DNA of 64,000 nt from Chamaecyparis obtusa (lineage: Eukaryota > Streptophyta > Pinopsida > Cupressales > Cupressaceae). A program made the position numbers and the translations under genes. The stretch is taken from NCBI GenBank assembly GCA_027943335.1, contig BSBK01003252.1, positions 1,218,001 through 1,282,000 on the forward strand, read 5' to 3'. Numbering within the stretch: the stretch's first letter is position 1; each line of letters starts with the position of its first letter. Under the pieces are notes generated by a model that saw only the letters and a list, made by a program, of their open reading frames with translations, was not told the origin of the DNA and did not search any database. This document shows positions 1 through 12,123 of the stretch, piece by piece.

Positions 1-462
1 GAATATAAGGTCTTATGAGAATTCTTTTTGACTACATAATTATTTAAAATGTTTTGTTGCAAAATAAGAGCTCCTATTTTTATATTTTCAAATTTAAGTA
101 GGTAAATATGAGGTGGGACTAGAAATTACCCCACTAGTTTAAAAGTGTTTTTTTCCCACATGTCCATCACCTCTACTTTAGTTTCCACCAAAAATAAATG
201 AATCCTTCCAAAGATTTTAGAAGGAAATTGAAGTCACAAATTTTAGATGGAAAATAAATAAAAAAATTAGTCATCTTTAAGTTGATTTTTACTATGAAAT
301 TCATCCAACCACCTTCCTTAAATATTCCTAACAAATCACAAAATTCATGGGATGGCTAACCCTTAAATATTCCTAAAAAATCTTAGAAGCCCCAGACCTA
401 TTTTTAAGGAAGCCCCCCTCCATGGGATCTCAACCTTAGGATTGAGGACGAGGTCTCCATGA
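1..462. other. Flanking DNA left of element A, no gene seen
   Basis: AT-rich non-coding sequence with no convincing reading frame or RNA gene. Its last 20 bases hold a copy of a degenerate GAGGTCT-type motif that recurs just right of element A (31085-31320), so A appears to have landed in a small repeat array. Confidence 0.5.
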
Positions 463-467
463 GTATT
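463..467. repeat. Target-site duplication of element A, left copy
   Basis: The 5 bases gtatt precede the TG of the left LTR and recur at 31076-31080 directly after the CA of the right LTR. A perfect 5-bp duplication is the expected trace of integrase-mediated insertion and proves that the two LTRs belong to one insertion event. Confidence 0.93.
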
Positions 468-1718
468 TGTAATACTCCAAAAATGGGCTATAGGTTCATT
501 AACCTCCTACATCCTCAAATCGAATGAAATCGACATCAAAGTCCTAACCTAAGGCATCTGCACATCAGTTTATCAAAAACCTAATTGATTATCTTAATTC
601 TGCATCAAGGAATATTCTTTGAATATTTTTAATTTATCTAATTATCTTTAATTAAATATTATTTGGCGATAAATAATATTTATCCTAAATTTGATTAATT
701 GAATATGATAAATATTTAATTAATTAGATTAATTCTGCCACTTAATTATTTAATTAGATTTAATTCTAATTATTCCTAATTATATTATTTAATTTTGACA
801 ATAAATCAAAATATCCTATGAATAATTGATTAAATTCTTATTTAATTAATTAAATCAAGTTGCCAATATTTAATAATATAGTTTTGAATAAAAGTTTGAT
901 TAAATAATTGATCAACCCATAAATCAATTATTTTAATTCAAAATCAATTAAGTGAAAAATAAATCACTTTATTTTTAAATTAATTCATATTAAATCATGC
1001 ACAATCAGAAAAAAGTCAACTTTAAATCAATTATTAATTTTAATTTGTTAACTTTCTAAACTCGACATCTAATGATGAGTTGAAAAAGTGAACTAAACTC
1101 TATTTTGAGATAAAAATTGCTCTTGCATGATTTTAAGAGTTAATTATTCTTAATTTCTTGTTAACTCAAAAATCAACTTGAGTTTATCAAGAGTGATTTA
1201 TGACTTTTCTCAATGCATCCTCAAGCCCTAGATTTTTATAAAAATAAGGCTCAGCTCTTCACAAAGATATCTCTCGAATTTGCACAATTACTCTGGCGAA
1301 ATTACATACGAAGAATCAAGCTTTTGCGACAGGCGACTTTGTGAGATCAATTCATAATTTTTCATAGTTTTGCATAGTTTTTCATATCAATCCATATCAT
1401 TGTTAGATTAAATCTACATATCATTTCATTCAATTCTAGATTAGATTCATATAGTTTTTCATCCTAATTGCATAGAAAATACAAAAATATAGATTAATCT
1501 GCATTCATTCTACATACATCTTTTAGCATTAAATCATTTGTTTAGGTGTTGCATTTTCACTGATCTCGGTCTAATCTGAGAATACATACTCACACCTACT
1601 AGAAGACAGTAAATCGCCTGGTTAACTTAGTTTCAATTACTTGTAGATTTTGATTTTGCTAACCTCTAATATTTTACTGAAGTGTTGTGTTTGTAGCTAG
1701 GTACAATTTTCACACACA
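468..1718 (+). repeat. Element A 5' LTR
   Basis: 1251 bp, starting TGTAATACTCC and ending CACACACA. It matches 29820-31075 over its whole length with scattered substitutions and small indels. The body is extremely rich in short A/T words such as AATTAATTAA. It is also related, more distantly, to the LTRs of element B read on the other strand. Confidence 0.93.
1235..1244 (+). promoter_or_regulatory. Probable TATA box of element A 5' LTR
   Basis: tttataaaaa lies about two thirds into the LTR, just before the conserved stretch aaggctcagctcttcacaaa. The same TATA-like word followed by the same stretch is found in A's 3' LTR (30591) and in both B LTRs, which fits the U3/R boundary of the retroviral promoter. 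The transcription start itself cannot be read from sequence. Confidence 0.6.
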
Positions 1719-1722
1719 TTTC

Positions 1723-1740
1723 TAGTGCCCACTGTGGGGT
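1723..1740 (+). other. Element A primer-binding site
   Basis: tagtgcccactgtggggt starts 4 bases after the LTR end. The equivalent site in the younger element B is tggcgcccaccgtggggc, so A's site has suffered C-to-T/G-to-A changes. The tRNA used cannot be named with certainty here; it is not the initiator-Met type. Confidence 0.75.
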
Positions 1741-4222
1741 CCTGAAATGAGTTTCCATTCTATTCTATCAAATTTCTATCATTTTTCTTGAACCCACTAC
1801 CACAAGGTTAATTTTTATGAGTTTTGTGATAAATTTCTGGGCTATTTTTCCAGAAATTTGACTAATGTTTTTATTGGTACATGCACATATGACATGATAG
1901 AAATCTGAAATTTATATTTCTGGAAAGGTATTTGAGTTAGCTTTCATTTTCCATTGGTTTGAATTAATTTTGTCTTGATTTGAAAAAGTTATGATCATTT
2001 TAGTACAGACTAGTCAGAACCTGATTTTATGAAATTTGACTGATGTTTTTATTGGTACATGTACATATGACATGATGCAGATCCAAAATTTATATTTATG
2101 GAAAGGTATTTGAGTTACCTTTCATTTTCCCTTGGTTTGAATCAATTTTGTCTTGATTTGCAAAAGTAATGATCATTTTAGTGAAGACTGGTCATAACCT
2201 AATTTTATGAAATTCGACTGATGTTTTTATTGGTACATGCACATATGACATGATACAGATCCAAAATTTATATTTCTGGAAAGGTATTTGAGTTAACTTT
2301 CATTTTCTGTTGGTTTGAATTAATTTTGTCTTGATTTGCAAAAGTTATGATCGATTTAGTGCAGACTAGTTAGAATCTGATTTTTATGATAATAGTTTTT
2401 TTTATTATCAAATGACATATTATCTTTGACTAACCTGATTTTCTACCACGTGGGGTTGACAAGTGATTTTTTTTTGGATTTTTATAATAGTGGGTTTCAT
2501 GTACAAGAATAGGTAAGTTTTTCATAACAGTGGTTTGCAGGTGCAGGTGCAAGTACATCCCGTGGGTACAAAAGATAGAAGACAAATGCTCAAAAATTGC
2601 TAAAATAGGTAAAATCTACTAAGCGTGTTGCGAGGAACTCAGGTATTCTGTTCAATCTGATAACACTTTAATTTTTGATATAAAATGAACTTTCACATGT
2701 CAAGCTTGTGTGCCTTTCCAGCTTTCATAATTCACACTTCTATTTTGGGCTATAAAATGAACATAGATTTGTTTTTTGCATATCTGTTACACATAGTAAA
2801 TAGGCCCTATGAACACTTTGCGAATGATCTAGAGAGAGTGGGCTTAATTCACTTGTTCATGCATGTGAAGCTCTTCTTGATGATAGAACCCCTTGTAGGT
2901 AGGGAGGATACTGTGATTGTCTCACGTTCTACTTGGTTTGGTCATTAGCTTTTGATTGATACATTCTCTATCTGGAGAGATCGATAGACATAGTTGTTGA
3001 CATCACAAATCTTGGTGAGATAATTTCAGTTTTAGCTTGTCGAATTAATCTATTTTCTATGTTTGGGTAAAAGTTATAAGGCTAGAGGATTATGCTCTAC
3101 TCCCTTTTTGGGTAGTATTAGAAACTCAAATCCTTGGATTTGGACCAAGTCCCCATGTGGTATCTTTTGTGAGTCACCTTTAGAGAGGGTTAACTGTAGT
3201 AGACATTCCCTTTATTGGGTCAACCACGTGGATGAAACTTCAAGCAATAATGCCATTTTCACCGTGGTAGCAACAACCGCTATATAAATATCTTTGTGGA
3301 AGAAATCTCCACAAGTGTGGCCTCTTGTTGGGCTGTCAGATCTCCCTAGTAGCTCCTGATTGATTAAATTATCAAACTATGTCAAAACCCCAGTGTGCCT
3401 GGATTGGAGTTCGCCCTCTTGAGATCACAAAAATTGCAGAGTCAGACCATTACTAAAAACCCTAGCGAGGCCAAATTTTTCATTTTCTAGGACTATGTGT
3501 GTTATTGAAAAACTTTTGAGAACATACACAAGTAGCATTCCTAGGGATTAGAACAATAAGTCACTTGATTGTTCATTGTTTTTAGATGTTCTTGAATTCC
3601 CTTGCTTGTTGTTTTGCGTGCTTGTTATCTACTTGGCTACTGGAAATGAACGAACCTGAGATGAACTATTTCACAGATCTTCAAACTTGGACAGAAAACT
3701 TTGCAAACAATCTGAAACTAAAAAACTAAAAAATTGCAAATCTGAAACAAAAATCCTTTCTGGTGTCAAAAGTCATCTCAAAACTCGTATCAAAGCTAAA
3801 GTCAAAGTTGTCAGAAACCCTCCAAAATTTTTCAGAAATCTAATTTTAATAGCCTACTTCCAGATTATGTCAAAATATTCACTGTGTCAGGAACATAGCA
3901 GAAACTAGAAAGAATCCAATCTATTTGCCTAAAAGTGATCTCTTGAGTCTAATATAGCCTTCTAATCTATCAATTTGAGTCTTTTCCATCTTGTGTAAAA
4001 ATTATTTTCAAATCAATCTTAAAAAAAAAATGGCTAAGTGTTGCGAGCTCATGTCCACCATCTTTTGGGCGTCTACCCATACTACTAGGGCACAATATCC
4101 TTCATTTACGTCCAGTCTATCTTTAATCAATCCAATCTTGACAAGGTTGCATCATTCGATCTTCTTTAATCAAGTCATTCTTCAGTTGTCTTAATCTTGC
4201 TCTTTTGCTTCACCCAAGGTTA
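1741..4222 (+). other. Element A untranslated leader
   Basis: About 2.5 kb between PBS and gag without a convincing ORF. It contains a 3 x 178-bp tandem repeat (1853-2388). Blocks further on (about 2750-3060 and 3060-3830) are recognisable in B's leader on the minus strand, including the segment at 3430-3560. Long leaders are usual in Tat elements. Confidence 0.7.
1853..2388 (+). repeat. 3 x 178-bp tandem repeat in element A leader
   Basis: Copies start at 1853, 2031 and 2209, each beginning gaaattygactratg and containing tttttattggtacatg, tatttctggaaaggtattt and ttaattttgtcttgattt. The copies differ by a modest number of substitutions. Element B has only a degenerate two-copy counterpart in its leader (about 23840-24100). 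Confidence 0.9.
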
Positions 4223-6045
4223 ATGGTGGAAACTAGAGCTTCATCACAGAGAAAACAAGGAGAACAACCCAAATTCTCTTCAACTGCATCTTCTGTGATT
4301 GCTGAAACATTTCATCAACCCTATGACACTACTAAATTTGGAGAAGACACTCTTGGCAATCTATTCTTAAAAGGTGGTTACATCACTCCTCCTGCATCAA
4401 CTCATGCAAGTAATCAACCAAACCCACCTCAATCAATCCCCAACAGTCCTCATAATAGCACTATGTCTCAAGGAGGAGAAAATCAAAACTCCCAAGGTAA
4501 TCACTCCAATCATGGCAGAGATGCCGAACCAACACCTTCTGAAATTTCCCAATATCAAAATGATGATAACTTCAAGAGAATGATGAAACACTTCTTGAAG
4601 GAAGACAGAGAGGCATACTTCCTAGAGTTAGCTCAATAAGGAGCTAAACTTCCCCTAAACTTTAATGTCAAAGATATCATCACACATGAGGAAGAAACTC
4701 CTATCACAGCCATGATGAAATAGATGCATGCCATGCAAGTCAAACTCAACAAACTCAAAAAAGAGAAGGAACCTAAAGAGTTCTCCATGGAAGCTCTATG
4801 CCCTTTTCCATTTGATAAAGACTTGTACATGACGTCATTCCCAAAAAGCGTGGAGATGCCTAAATATAATAAGTATGATGGAAACTCTGATCCTCAAGAT
4901 CATGTCAGAGAATTCTGTACTCAGTCTATGGAGTTCATTCATGAACCAACCTACCTAATGCGTCTTTTCCCTTGATCCTTGGGAGGGTTAGCTATTCATT
5001 GGTTCTCAAAAATGCCTCCAACAATCAAAACTTTTGAGGAGTTGATCAAGCTATTCTATCAACAATACTCCTACAACATCCAGCATCCGGTCGCTATGAT
5101 TGACATTTGCAATCTGAAACAAAACTCAAGAGAACCATTCCTAACTTTTCTCAAATGATGGAGGAAAAAGTTTTCTCTATATGCTAGACCTATTCTAGAA
5201 ACTAAGAAGTTGGAAATTTTCATCAACAACCTTGTTCCAGAGATCAACTACCATTTGCAAATGCAAAATCATACATCTTTTGACAAAATGGTAGAAAATG
5301 CAATCAAAATTGAAAAAGAACTTGTACAAAAGGAGACATATCACTTCAAAAGAACAAGTATGAATCTGGATCTAATTCTAAAGACAAAGGCAAAAACTAG
5401 AACAAGAATAAAGGCGTTGTCACGAATGGCATTGTTGATAATATATGTGCCCCATCTAAGGCACCCACTTTCAATCTCACTATTGGTACTCAAGCTATCA
5501 AAGCCTCAGAGGCAAAAGCTATAGAGTCTAACAAGAAGTCATCTGACTATAAACCTTGGGCCACATATCTTAAACACAAGTTTACTCATCTTGGAGAGTC
5601 CTTGGAATCTGCCATGAAAACTCTATTAGCCAATAACATCATCACCTTGTCTAAGATAAATTTTTTTTATCCTAAACCTAAACCAAAATGGTGGAGAGAG
5701 AATGATTTATGTGACTTCCATCACAATAAGGGTCATAAAACCAATAATTGCATACGCTTGAAACACATCATACAAGACAAAATTGATAACGGAGAAATCG
5801 TAATTGACAATCATAAAAGCAATAATGATCATACAACATTCATAGAACCATTTCCGAAGCATGGTCAAGGAGATTTGTCTTCTCAGCCTAATGTGGGTGC
5901 TAAAGTCAATTATGCCTACTTTGGAAATAATGTTGTCATAAATATGGTTGAACCATGCCTATCTAAGCGTTGCAATGTCATCACAATTATAAGAAAAGAT
6001 AGAGATAATCAATCAGCAAATGTAGTTACTTGATCACAAGCTCAA
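4223..6045 (+). pseudogene. Element A gag, degenerate
   Basis: Gag is the capsid and nucleic-acid-binding structural protein of the particle. The first ATG gives MVETRASSQRKQ, a low-complexity Gln/Asn/Ser/Pro-rich N-terminus. It is followed by a capsid-like region (KYDGNSDPQDHVREFC, then about 5035-5340) and a zinc-knuckle-like CDFHHNKGHKTNNC near 5710, in which the second position is His rather than Cys. The frame is broken by several stops (among them about 4637, 4721, 4973 and 5156) and by a frameshift between about 5400 and 5440. The segment at about 4690-4850 is the part shared with the N-terminus of B's 758-aa ORF. Confidence 0.85.
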
Positions 6046-6318
6046 GCACATCTGCAAGGACAAAATTCAAATTCATCAAATGTCCCTAAGATGTCTTTCA
6101 ATCTTTCATCTACTTCTAAACAGAAGGCTGCCTCTGAATCAAATCCTAAAGACATGAGACCCACATTTTACAACATTGTCCAATAACTCCAGCATACCAA
6201 TACAAAAATCTCAATGTTTGAGTTGCTTCGGATATCTCCAGCTCATAGAGCCATTCTAGACAAAGCTCTACTCGGATCCAATGTCCCTGACAACCTTGAT
6301 TTAGATAGATTCTAGACT

Positions 6319-6702
6319 ATGGTTGGTCATCTAACGTCTCCACAGTATATCTCCTTTTCAAAGGAAGATGATAACTCCTTGAGTCATCTGTATAACCAGC
6401 CCTTGCACATTGAAGTCTTGATCCAAAACCATCATGTCAAACGCATGTTGATAGATGGAGGCGCTGGTCTCAACATTTGTTCTTACAACTTGATCACACC
6501 ATTGAGATTATCTGAAGCTGCAGTTGATCCTAAGAAGAAGATAACTATCAAGGCATATGATGAACAAGAAAGATCTTCCAAAGGAACAATTGTCTTACCT
6601 ATCAAAATAGGTCCAATTATCAGAGACATCACATGTCAAGTTATTGAACTACCTTTGGCTTACAACATCCTTCTAGGGGGACCTTGGATACATGAAATGT
6701 GA
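6319..6702 (+). pseudogene. Element A aspartic protease region
   Basis: Retropepsin-type protease that would cleave the Gag-Pol polyprotein. The active-site motif LIDGGAGLNICS near residue 46 of this stretch and the later YNILLGGPWIHEM (the flap-distal LLG region) mark the fold. The stretch is open for 127 codons, in the same frame as the zinc-knuckle part of gag, and ends in TGA at 6700-6702. The region 6046-6318 upstream contains linking sequence with stops. Confidence 0.82.
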
Positions 6703-8450
6703 GCTATTCCTTCCACATACCATCAATGTGTGAAATTCTCTTATGAAGGAGTAGAGGTGACGATTCCAACTGACCTATCTACAACTTGCAATGCATTGAA
6801 AGAAAGTGTTGATAAATGTGTTCCTAATAATAGAGAATCTTCCACTAAGTAGCTAGACATTGCATCAACTTCCAAGATAGAAGAATTTGCTAAAGAAGTC
6901 AAAATCAAAGACAATGGTATGGGAGAATACACAATGGAACCCATTTTATCTCTCACCTCTCTCCCATTGTCCCCTAAATCTTATAGACAACCTTCTGATG
7001 AAGTGAAACCTATAGCTAAAGAATCCCAGGTCATATTTAATGGAAGCTTTGTCACAAAACAAGTATCTAAACAAGAGTTTGAGGAAGAAGAAGTCGCGCT
7101 TGCATGGTTATAGAAGGATGAGTCTCAATCCCAATTAGTCCAGAAATGTGACTCCACTTCAAGCAAAATTCCTCAAAAGTCATATGGACTAGGAGACAAA
7201 TTGATCACAAAAATGGGATACACTAGAAAAGGGCCTCTAGGACTACAAGGTAAGGGTCTTCTATCACCTCTTGATCATCATGGCCGAACAAACAAGAATA
7301 CAATAGGTCTAGGATATCAGAAGAAGCCTTTCTATCTTAGCAAAAACTCTCCACATGTCTTAGAATAGATTGAACCGTCAGTAGCAATTCAACCAAAGGA
7401 AGAAACACCACAGTCTGATAGTGATGATTTAGACACTACTAATGAGCTCATTCCTTATGAGCATTTTCCCAAAGAAATACTAGACCTCCTCAAAGATGAA
7501 GAGAAAACTAAGGAGAACATCAATGTAGTAGATACACAAGAACCTACTATGGAACAAAAGATAGTCGTACCACAAGAACCAGCTGATCTTGAGGAAAACC
7601 AAACAGACAAGGAGGAAGGTGGCAGCTATTCTGAGATAGATTCTCACGAGTATGAATTCAAATTAGAATCTGAGGGTAACCCTTCTTGGGGTATCCATCT
7701 TGACTTTACACACGTTCTCAAATTTCCTAGAGGCATAGATGAGGAATCAAATGACTATGAATGGGGAGTCATTCTAGAGGAAGATGAGCTTATCACAGAA
7801 AAACATATTGATGTTGTTCACCAATATGCACCTACACCCAAAATAAGTCTAGGGCAAAATGATGAACCTGACGAGTCTGATCCACCTATGGCTGAAATGG
7901 ATTCCCACAATGACATTGAGCCTATTCATGAATTGAACGTTTTGAGTTGTAATATCACCTTCAAACTTGAGAATTGGGTTAGGACCAATGATGACAGATC
8001 CATATCCGTAAACACTATTTCCCAATCTTTCACCGCTTTGACTATCCAACATCTCGAACTTCTTGACCAAACCTCCACAAATCTAAGCCAAGGTATCTAT
8101 ACTTTTTCAAATGACTATGCCCTTGCTTGCTACCTCAATGTAGTTGATCCTATAATGACTTTCATCAGTGAATCGAGCATTATCATGATGGAGTCAGACA
8201 TCAAGTATCTTAGTCAAAAGAACAAGAGTAAAAATAAAAAGAAAAAGAGTTCTGAGGGTGAAAACCACTTTATGTAGTCTCAGAACCTACAAAAGTAAAA
8301 ATAAAAAATGACATATCTGAAGGTGAAAACCTCTCTGAGGTACCTAAGGATGAGATATTTGATGTCCTTCCGAGTCATTTATAGGATAGATCTCCATTAC
8401 TAATTGAGCCCACTCAATCTATCAACTTGGGAACAACAAAAGAACCATAG
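6703..8450 (+). pseudogene. Element A G-patch-like domain and acidic linker between protease and RT
   Basis: Read in the protease frame, a glycine-rich segment at about 7183-7320 contains GDKLITKMGYTRKGPLG and GKGLLSPLDHHGRTNKNTI. This matches the G-patch pattern (KMGY...G.LG...G). G-patch domains bind RNA or helicases and are known in some retroelement polyproteins. It is followed by an acidic Glu/Asp-rich linker, open from 7549 to 8277, ending in a Lys-rich patch (KNKSKNKKKKSSEG). Stops at 7111, 7366 and 8275 interrupt it, and the RT lies in another frame. The linker function is unknown. Confidence 0.62.
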
Positions 8451-9394
8451 TTGATCCATGTAGCACAATCCTTATTAGAAGAAGAAAAGCAAAAATTTAC
8501 CACATTCCTAATAGAAAAGAAGATCAACTTTGCATGGAAATATTTAGATATGCCAGGGTTGGATCCTGATCTCATAATGCATCATTTATCTATAGCTCCA
8601 AGTATCAAACCTGTTAAGCAAAAATTGAGAAAGATGCATCCACATGTTGCACTCTTGGTCAAAGCTGAATTAGAGAAACTACTAAAAGCCAGATTCATCC
8701 GCATTATTGATTATGCTGAATGGATCTCAAATATCGTACCTGTATCAAAACCAGACAAGTCTATAAGAGTATGCATAGATTTTAGAGATGTAAACAAAGC
8801 ATGCCCTAAGGATGATTTTCCACTACCTAACATTGATATGATAGTGGACATGACTGCGGGCTTCGAGATGTATTCTTTAATGGATGGTTTTCTAGATACA
8901 ACCAAATAAAAATTGCTCCAGAAGATCAACATAAAACTGCTTTCACATGTGTGTGGAGTACCTTCTGTTGGAATGTCATGCCATTTGGGCTTAAGAATGC
9001 TGGTTCTACATATCAAAGAGCTATGACATCTTTCTTTCATGACATGATGCATCGAACTATGGAGGATTATGTTGATGATACTTTGGAAAAATCTATGATA
9101 AGATCTGAACATCTAAATGACCTGAGAAAAATACTAGATAGAATGGAGAAGTTTAGTCTCAAACTGAATCCTAAGAAGTGTGCTTTTGGTGTCACTTCTG
9201 GAAATCTCTTAGGCTACATTGTTTCCAAGAAAGGAATTGAAGTAGATTCGGAAAAGGTTAAAGCTATCATGGAGATGCAACCTCCCAAGAATATCAATCA
9301 AATGAGAACATTACAAGGGAGAGTACAATCTATTAGATGCTTCATATCTTGGCTAGCAGACATATCACAACCTTTCATGAAAACATTACATTAA
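8451..9394 (+). pseudogene. Element A reverse transcriptase
   Basis: Ty3/gypsy RT, which copies element RNA into DNA. Visible motifs: RVCIDFRDVNKACPKDDFPL, a first catalytic Asp in SLMDGF (about 8880), VMPFGLKNAGSTYQRAM (about 8977), and the YVDD box at about 9068-9079. A frameshift near 8890-8910 separates the first half (frame of 8451) from the second half (frame of 8951), so no full enzyme can be made. Confidence 0.9.
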
Positions 9395-9792
9395 GGTGTG
9401 AATTTTGCATGGAACGAGGAATGTGAAAAGAAATTTAATCATATCAAGAAATAGCTATCAAATCCTCCTATTTTGATGCCTCCTATACAAGGGAAGCCAT
9501 TGATTCTTTATGTCTCCACTATAGATACATCACTGGGGGCATTGCTAGCACAACATGATGACAACATGAAAGAGAGAGCTATATACTACATCAGTAGAAT
9601 ATTGGTCGCATATGAGAAGAACTATTCAATGATTGAGAAAGCTTGTCTAGCTATGATCTTTGCATCACAGAAACTAAGACACTACATGTTAGTTCATACC
9701 ACACATTTGGTAGCTAAGATCGATCCACTATATTACCTACTAAGCAAAGCTTCCCTCATAGGTAGATTAGCTAAATGGGTAATGCTATTAAA
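9395..9792 (+). pseudogene. Element A RNase H, 5' part, split by element B
   Basis: The stretch 9473-9792 carries KPLILYVSTIDTSLGALLAQ and the ISRILVAYEKNYSMIEKACL helix typical of the gypsy RNase H that follows RT. The frame runs into the insertion point of B after AKWVMLL and resumes at 25528 with SEFDIEYVERKA. The usual first catalytic Asp of this domain is not obvious. Confidence 0.85.
9788..9792. repeat. Target-site duplication of element B, left copy (imperfect)
   Basis: ttaaa precedes the B LTR, and ttaag follows the other LTR at 25528-25532. Four of five bases match; the right copy keeps the presumed original target reading of A's codons. One substitution after insertion, or a 4-bp duplication, would explain the mismatch. 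Confidence 0.75.
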
Positions 9793-10979
9793 TGTGTGTG
9801 TGAAAATTGTACCTGATCTATAGACACAACACTCAGTAAAACATTAGAGGTTAGCTATAATCAAAATCGTGCAAAATTGAAAGCTATCTAACCAAGCGAT
9901 TTACTGCCTTCTAGTAGGTGCGAGATTAATGTTCTCAGATTGTAATCGAGATCAGTGACCTAGACGACACCTAAATGAAGGATTTGAATGCAATTGATCT
10001 AGATATGGAATAAATGCAATTAATCTATATTTTTGATATTTTCTATGCAATAAGAATGAAAAAAACTTGATATGAATCTATGCTAATATGAAAATGATAT
10101 GCTATGCTAATCTAACAATGATATGTAATATGAATGCAAAAAATAAGATTGATCTCACAAAGATGTCGATTCGCAAGAGCTTTGATTCTTCAATTCCAAT
10201 TCTCCAGCGTGATTGTGCAAAATATGAGATGATTTGTGAAGAGCTGAGCCTTAATTTATAGAAATCCAGGGCTTTGGAGGTGCATGGGAAAAAGCCATAA
10301 ATCACTCAAATAACTCAACTTGATTTTTGAGTTATTTTTAAATAAAAGATAATTAACTCACAAAAACATGCAAAAGCTAAGTTTTAACTCAAAATAGAGT
10401 TTAGCTTTAATTGATAATTGATAGTTGTTTGCTTTTATGATTGTGCATGTTTTATTTATGAATTAATTTAATAATAAAAGTGATTTATGCTCAACTTAAC
10501 TGCTTTTAAAAATAAAACAATTGATTTATGGGTTAATCAATTATTTAATCAAAATTTTATTAAAAACTATATTATTAAATAATGACAACTTGCTTTAATT
10601 AATTAAATAAGAATTTAATCAATTATTCATATGATATTAGATTTATTGTCAAAATTAAATAATACAATTAATAATAGATATAATTAAATTTAATTACACA
10701 ATTAAGTGGCAAATATTAAATCTAATTAATTAAATATGAAAATATTCAATTAATCAAACTTTAGGATAAATGTGATTTATTGCCAAATAATTATAAAATT
10801 AAAGATAATTAAGATAATTAGGAATATTACTAGGAATATTCTCCGATGCAAAATTTAAGATAATCAATTAGATTTGATGATGTTTAGATGTGCCTTAGAT
10901 TAGGACTTTGATGTCGATTTCATATGATTTGATGATATAGGAGGTTAATGAACTTATAGCCCATTTTTGGGGTATTACA
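9793..10979 (-). repeat. Element B 3' LTR (minus orientation)
   Basis: On the plus strand it starts TGTGTGTGTGAAAATTG and ends GGGGTATTACA. It is nearly identical to 24341-25527. The TATA-like word is at about 10253-10262 (tctataaatt on the minus strand). Confidence 0.95.
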
Positions 10980-12123
10980 TTTTGCCCCTCTTTGAATTAC
11001 TGTGTGAAGCGCAGTGGTTCAAAGATAGTCTGTGTTTGATAAAGATATGAAACTGATTCAAAAGATAAACCGATCTCAAGATAGAAACCGATTGAAAGAT
11101 ATTGAGATAGGAGTTGATTGATATTGAATTAAGATGGAGATAATAAGTCTTGAATGACCAAAGATAATGTTCACTGTAGCAGCAAATGAACCTATGATTG
11201 TGAAAAAGTGTCAAAATGCCTGATTCTGAACCTTAGGATTGATAAGAAGTGAGTGACCCGTTCTAGACTCGATTGTCTTAGCAGAACTAGCAAGTATCAC
11301 ATCCAAACCCTTCAGTTGTCGAAGAACCAAGGAAAGAACACTATGATCTGATGGTTGCAAAAACTGATACAGTTTACAAGATTAGGAGAATACCAAATTG
11401 ATATGGATTGATGAATCTGATATGCCCCAAGTGATGATAGATTTGCCCCGAGCGATGAGGACTTTTGATGAATCAGTGATATTCTTCGATGCAAAATTTA
11501 AGATAATCAATTAGATTTGATGATGTTTAGATGTGCCTTAGATTAGGACTTTGATGTCGATTTCATATGATTTGATGATATAGGAGGTTAATGAACTTAT
11601 AGCCCATTTTTGGGGTATTACATTTTGCCCCTCTTTGAATTACTGTGTGAAACGCAGTGGTTCAAAGATAGTCTGTGTTTGATAAAGATATGAAACTGAT
11701 TCAAAAGATAAACCGATCTCAAGATAGAAACCGATTGAAAGATATTGAGATAGGAGTTGATTGATATTGAATTAAGATGGAGATAATAAGTCTTGAATGA
11801 CCAAAGATAATGTTCACTGTAGCAGCAAATGAACCTATGATTGCGAAAAAGTGTCAAAATGCCTGATTCTGAACCTTAGGATTGATAAGAAGTGAGTGAC
11901 CCGTTCTAGACTCGATTGTCTTAGCAGAACTAGCAAGTATCACATCTGAATCCTTCAGTTGCCGAAGAACCAAGGAAAGAACACTATGATCCGATGGTTG
12001 CAAAAATTGATACAGTTTACAAGATTAAGAAAATATCAGATTGATATGGATCTTGATGAATCTGATATGCCCCAAGTGATGATAGATTTGCCCCGAGCGA
12101 TGAGGACTTTTGATGAATCAGTG
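10838..12123 (-). repeat. 643-bp tandem duplication across the PPT/LTR junction of element B
   Basis: Copy 1 (10838-11480) and copy 2 (11481-about 12123) both contain the first ~142 bases of the LTR, the PPT and about 500 bp of 3' untranslated sequence. By eye they differ at a dozen or more positions and by a 2-bp indel, far more than the two LTRs differ from each other. The duplication therefore predates this insertion. Copy 2 carries a decoy PPT plus truncated LTR start. Confidence 0.9.
10980..10993 (-). other. Element B polypurine tract
   Basis: On the minus strand the LTR is directly preceded by aaagaggggcaaaa, identical in form to the tract before A's 3' LTR (29806-29819). It would prime plus-strand DNA synthesis. 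A second copy sits at about 11623-11636 inside the 643-bp duplication. Confidence 0.85.
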
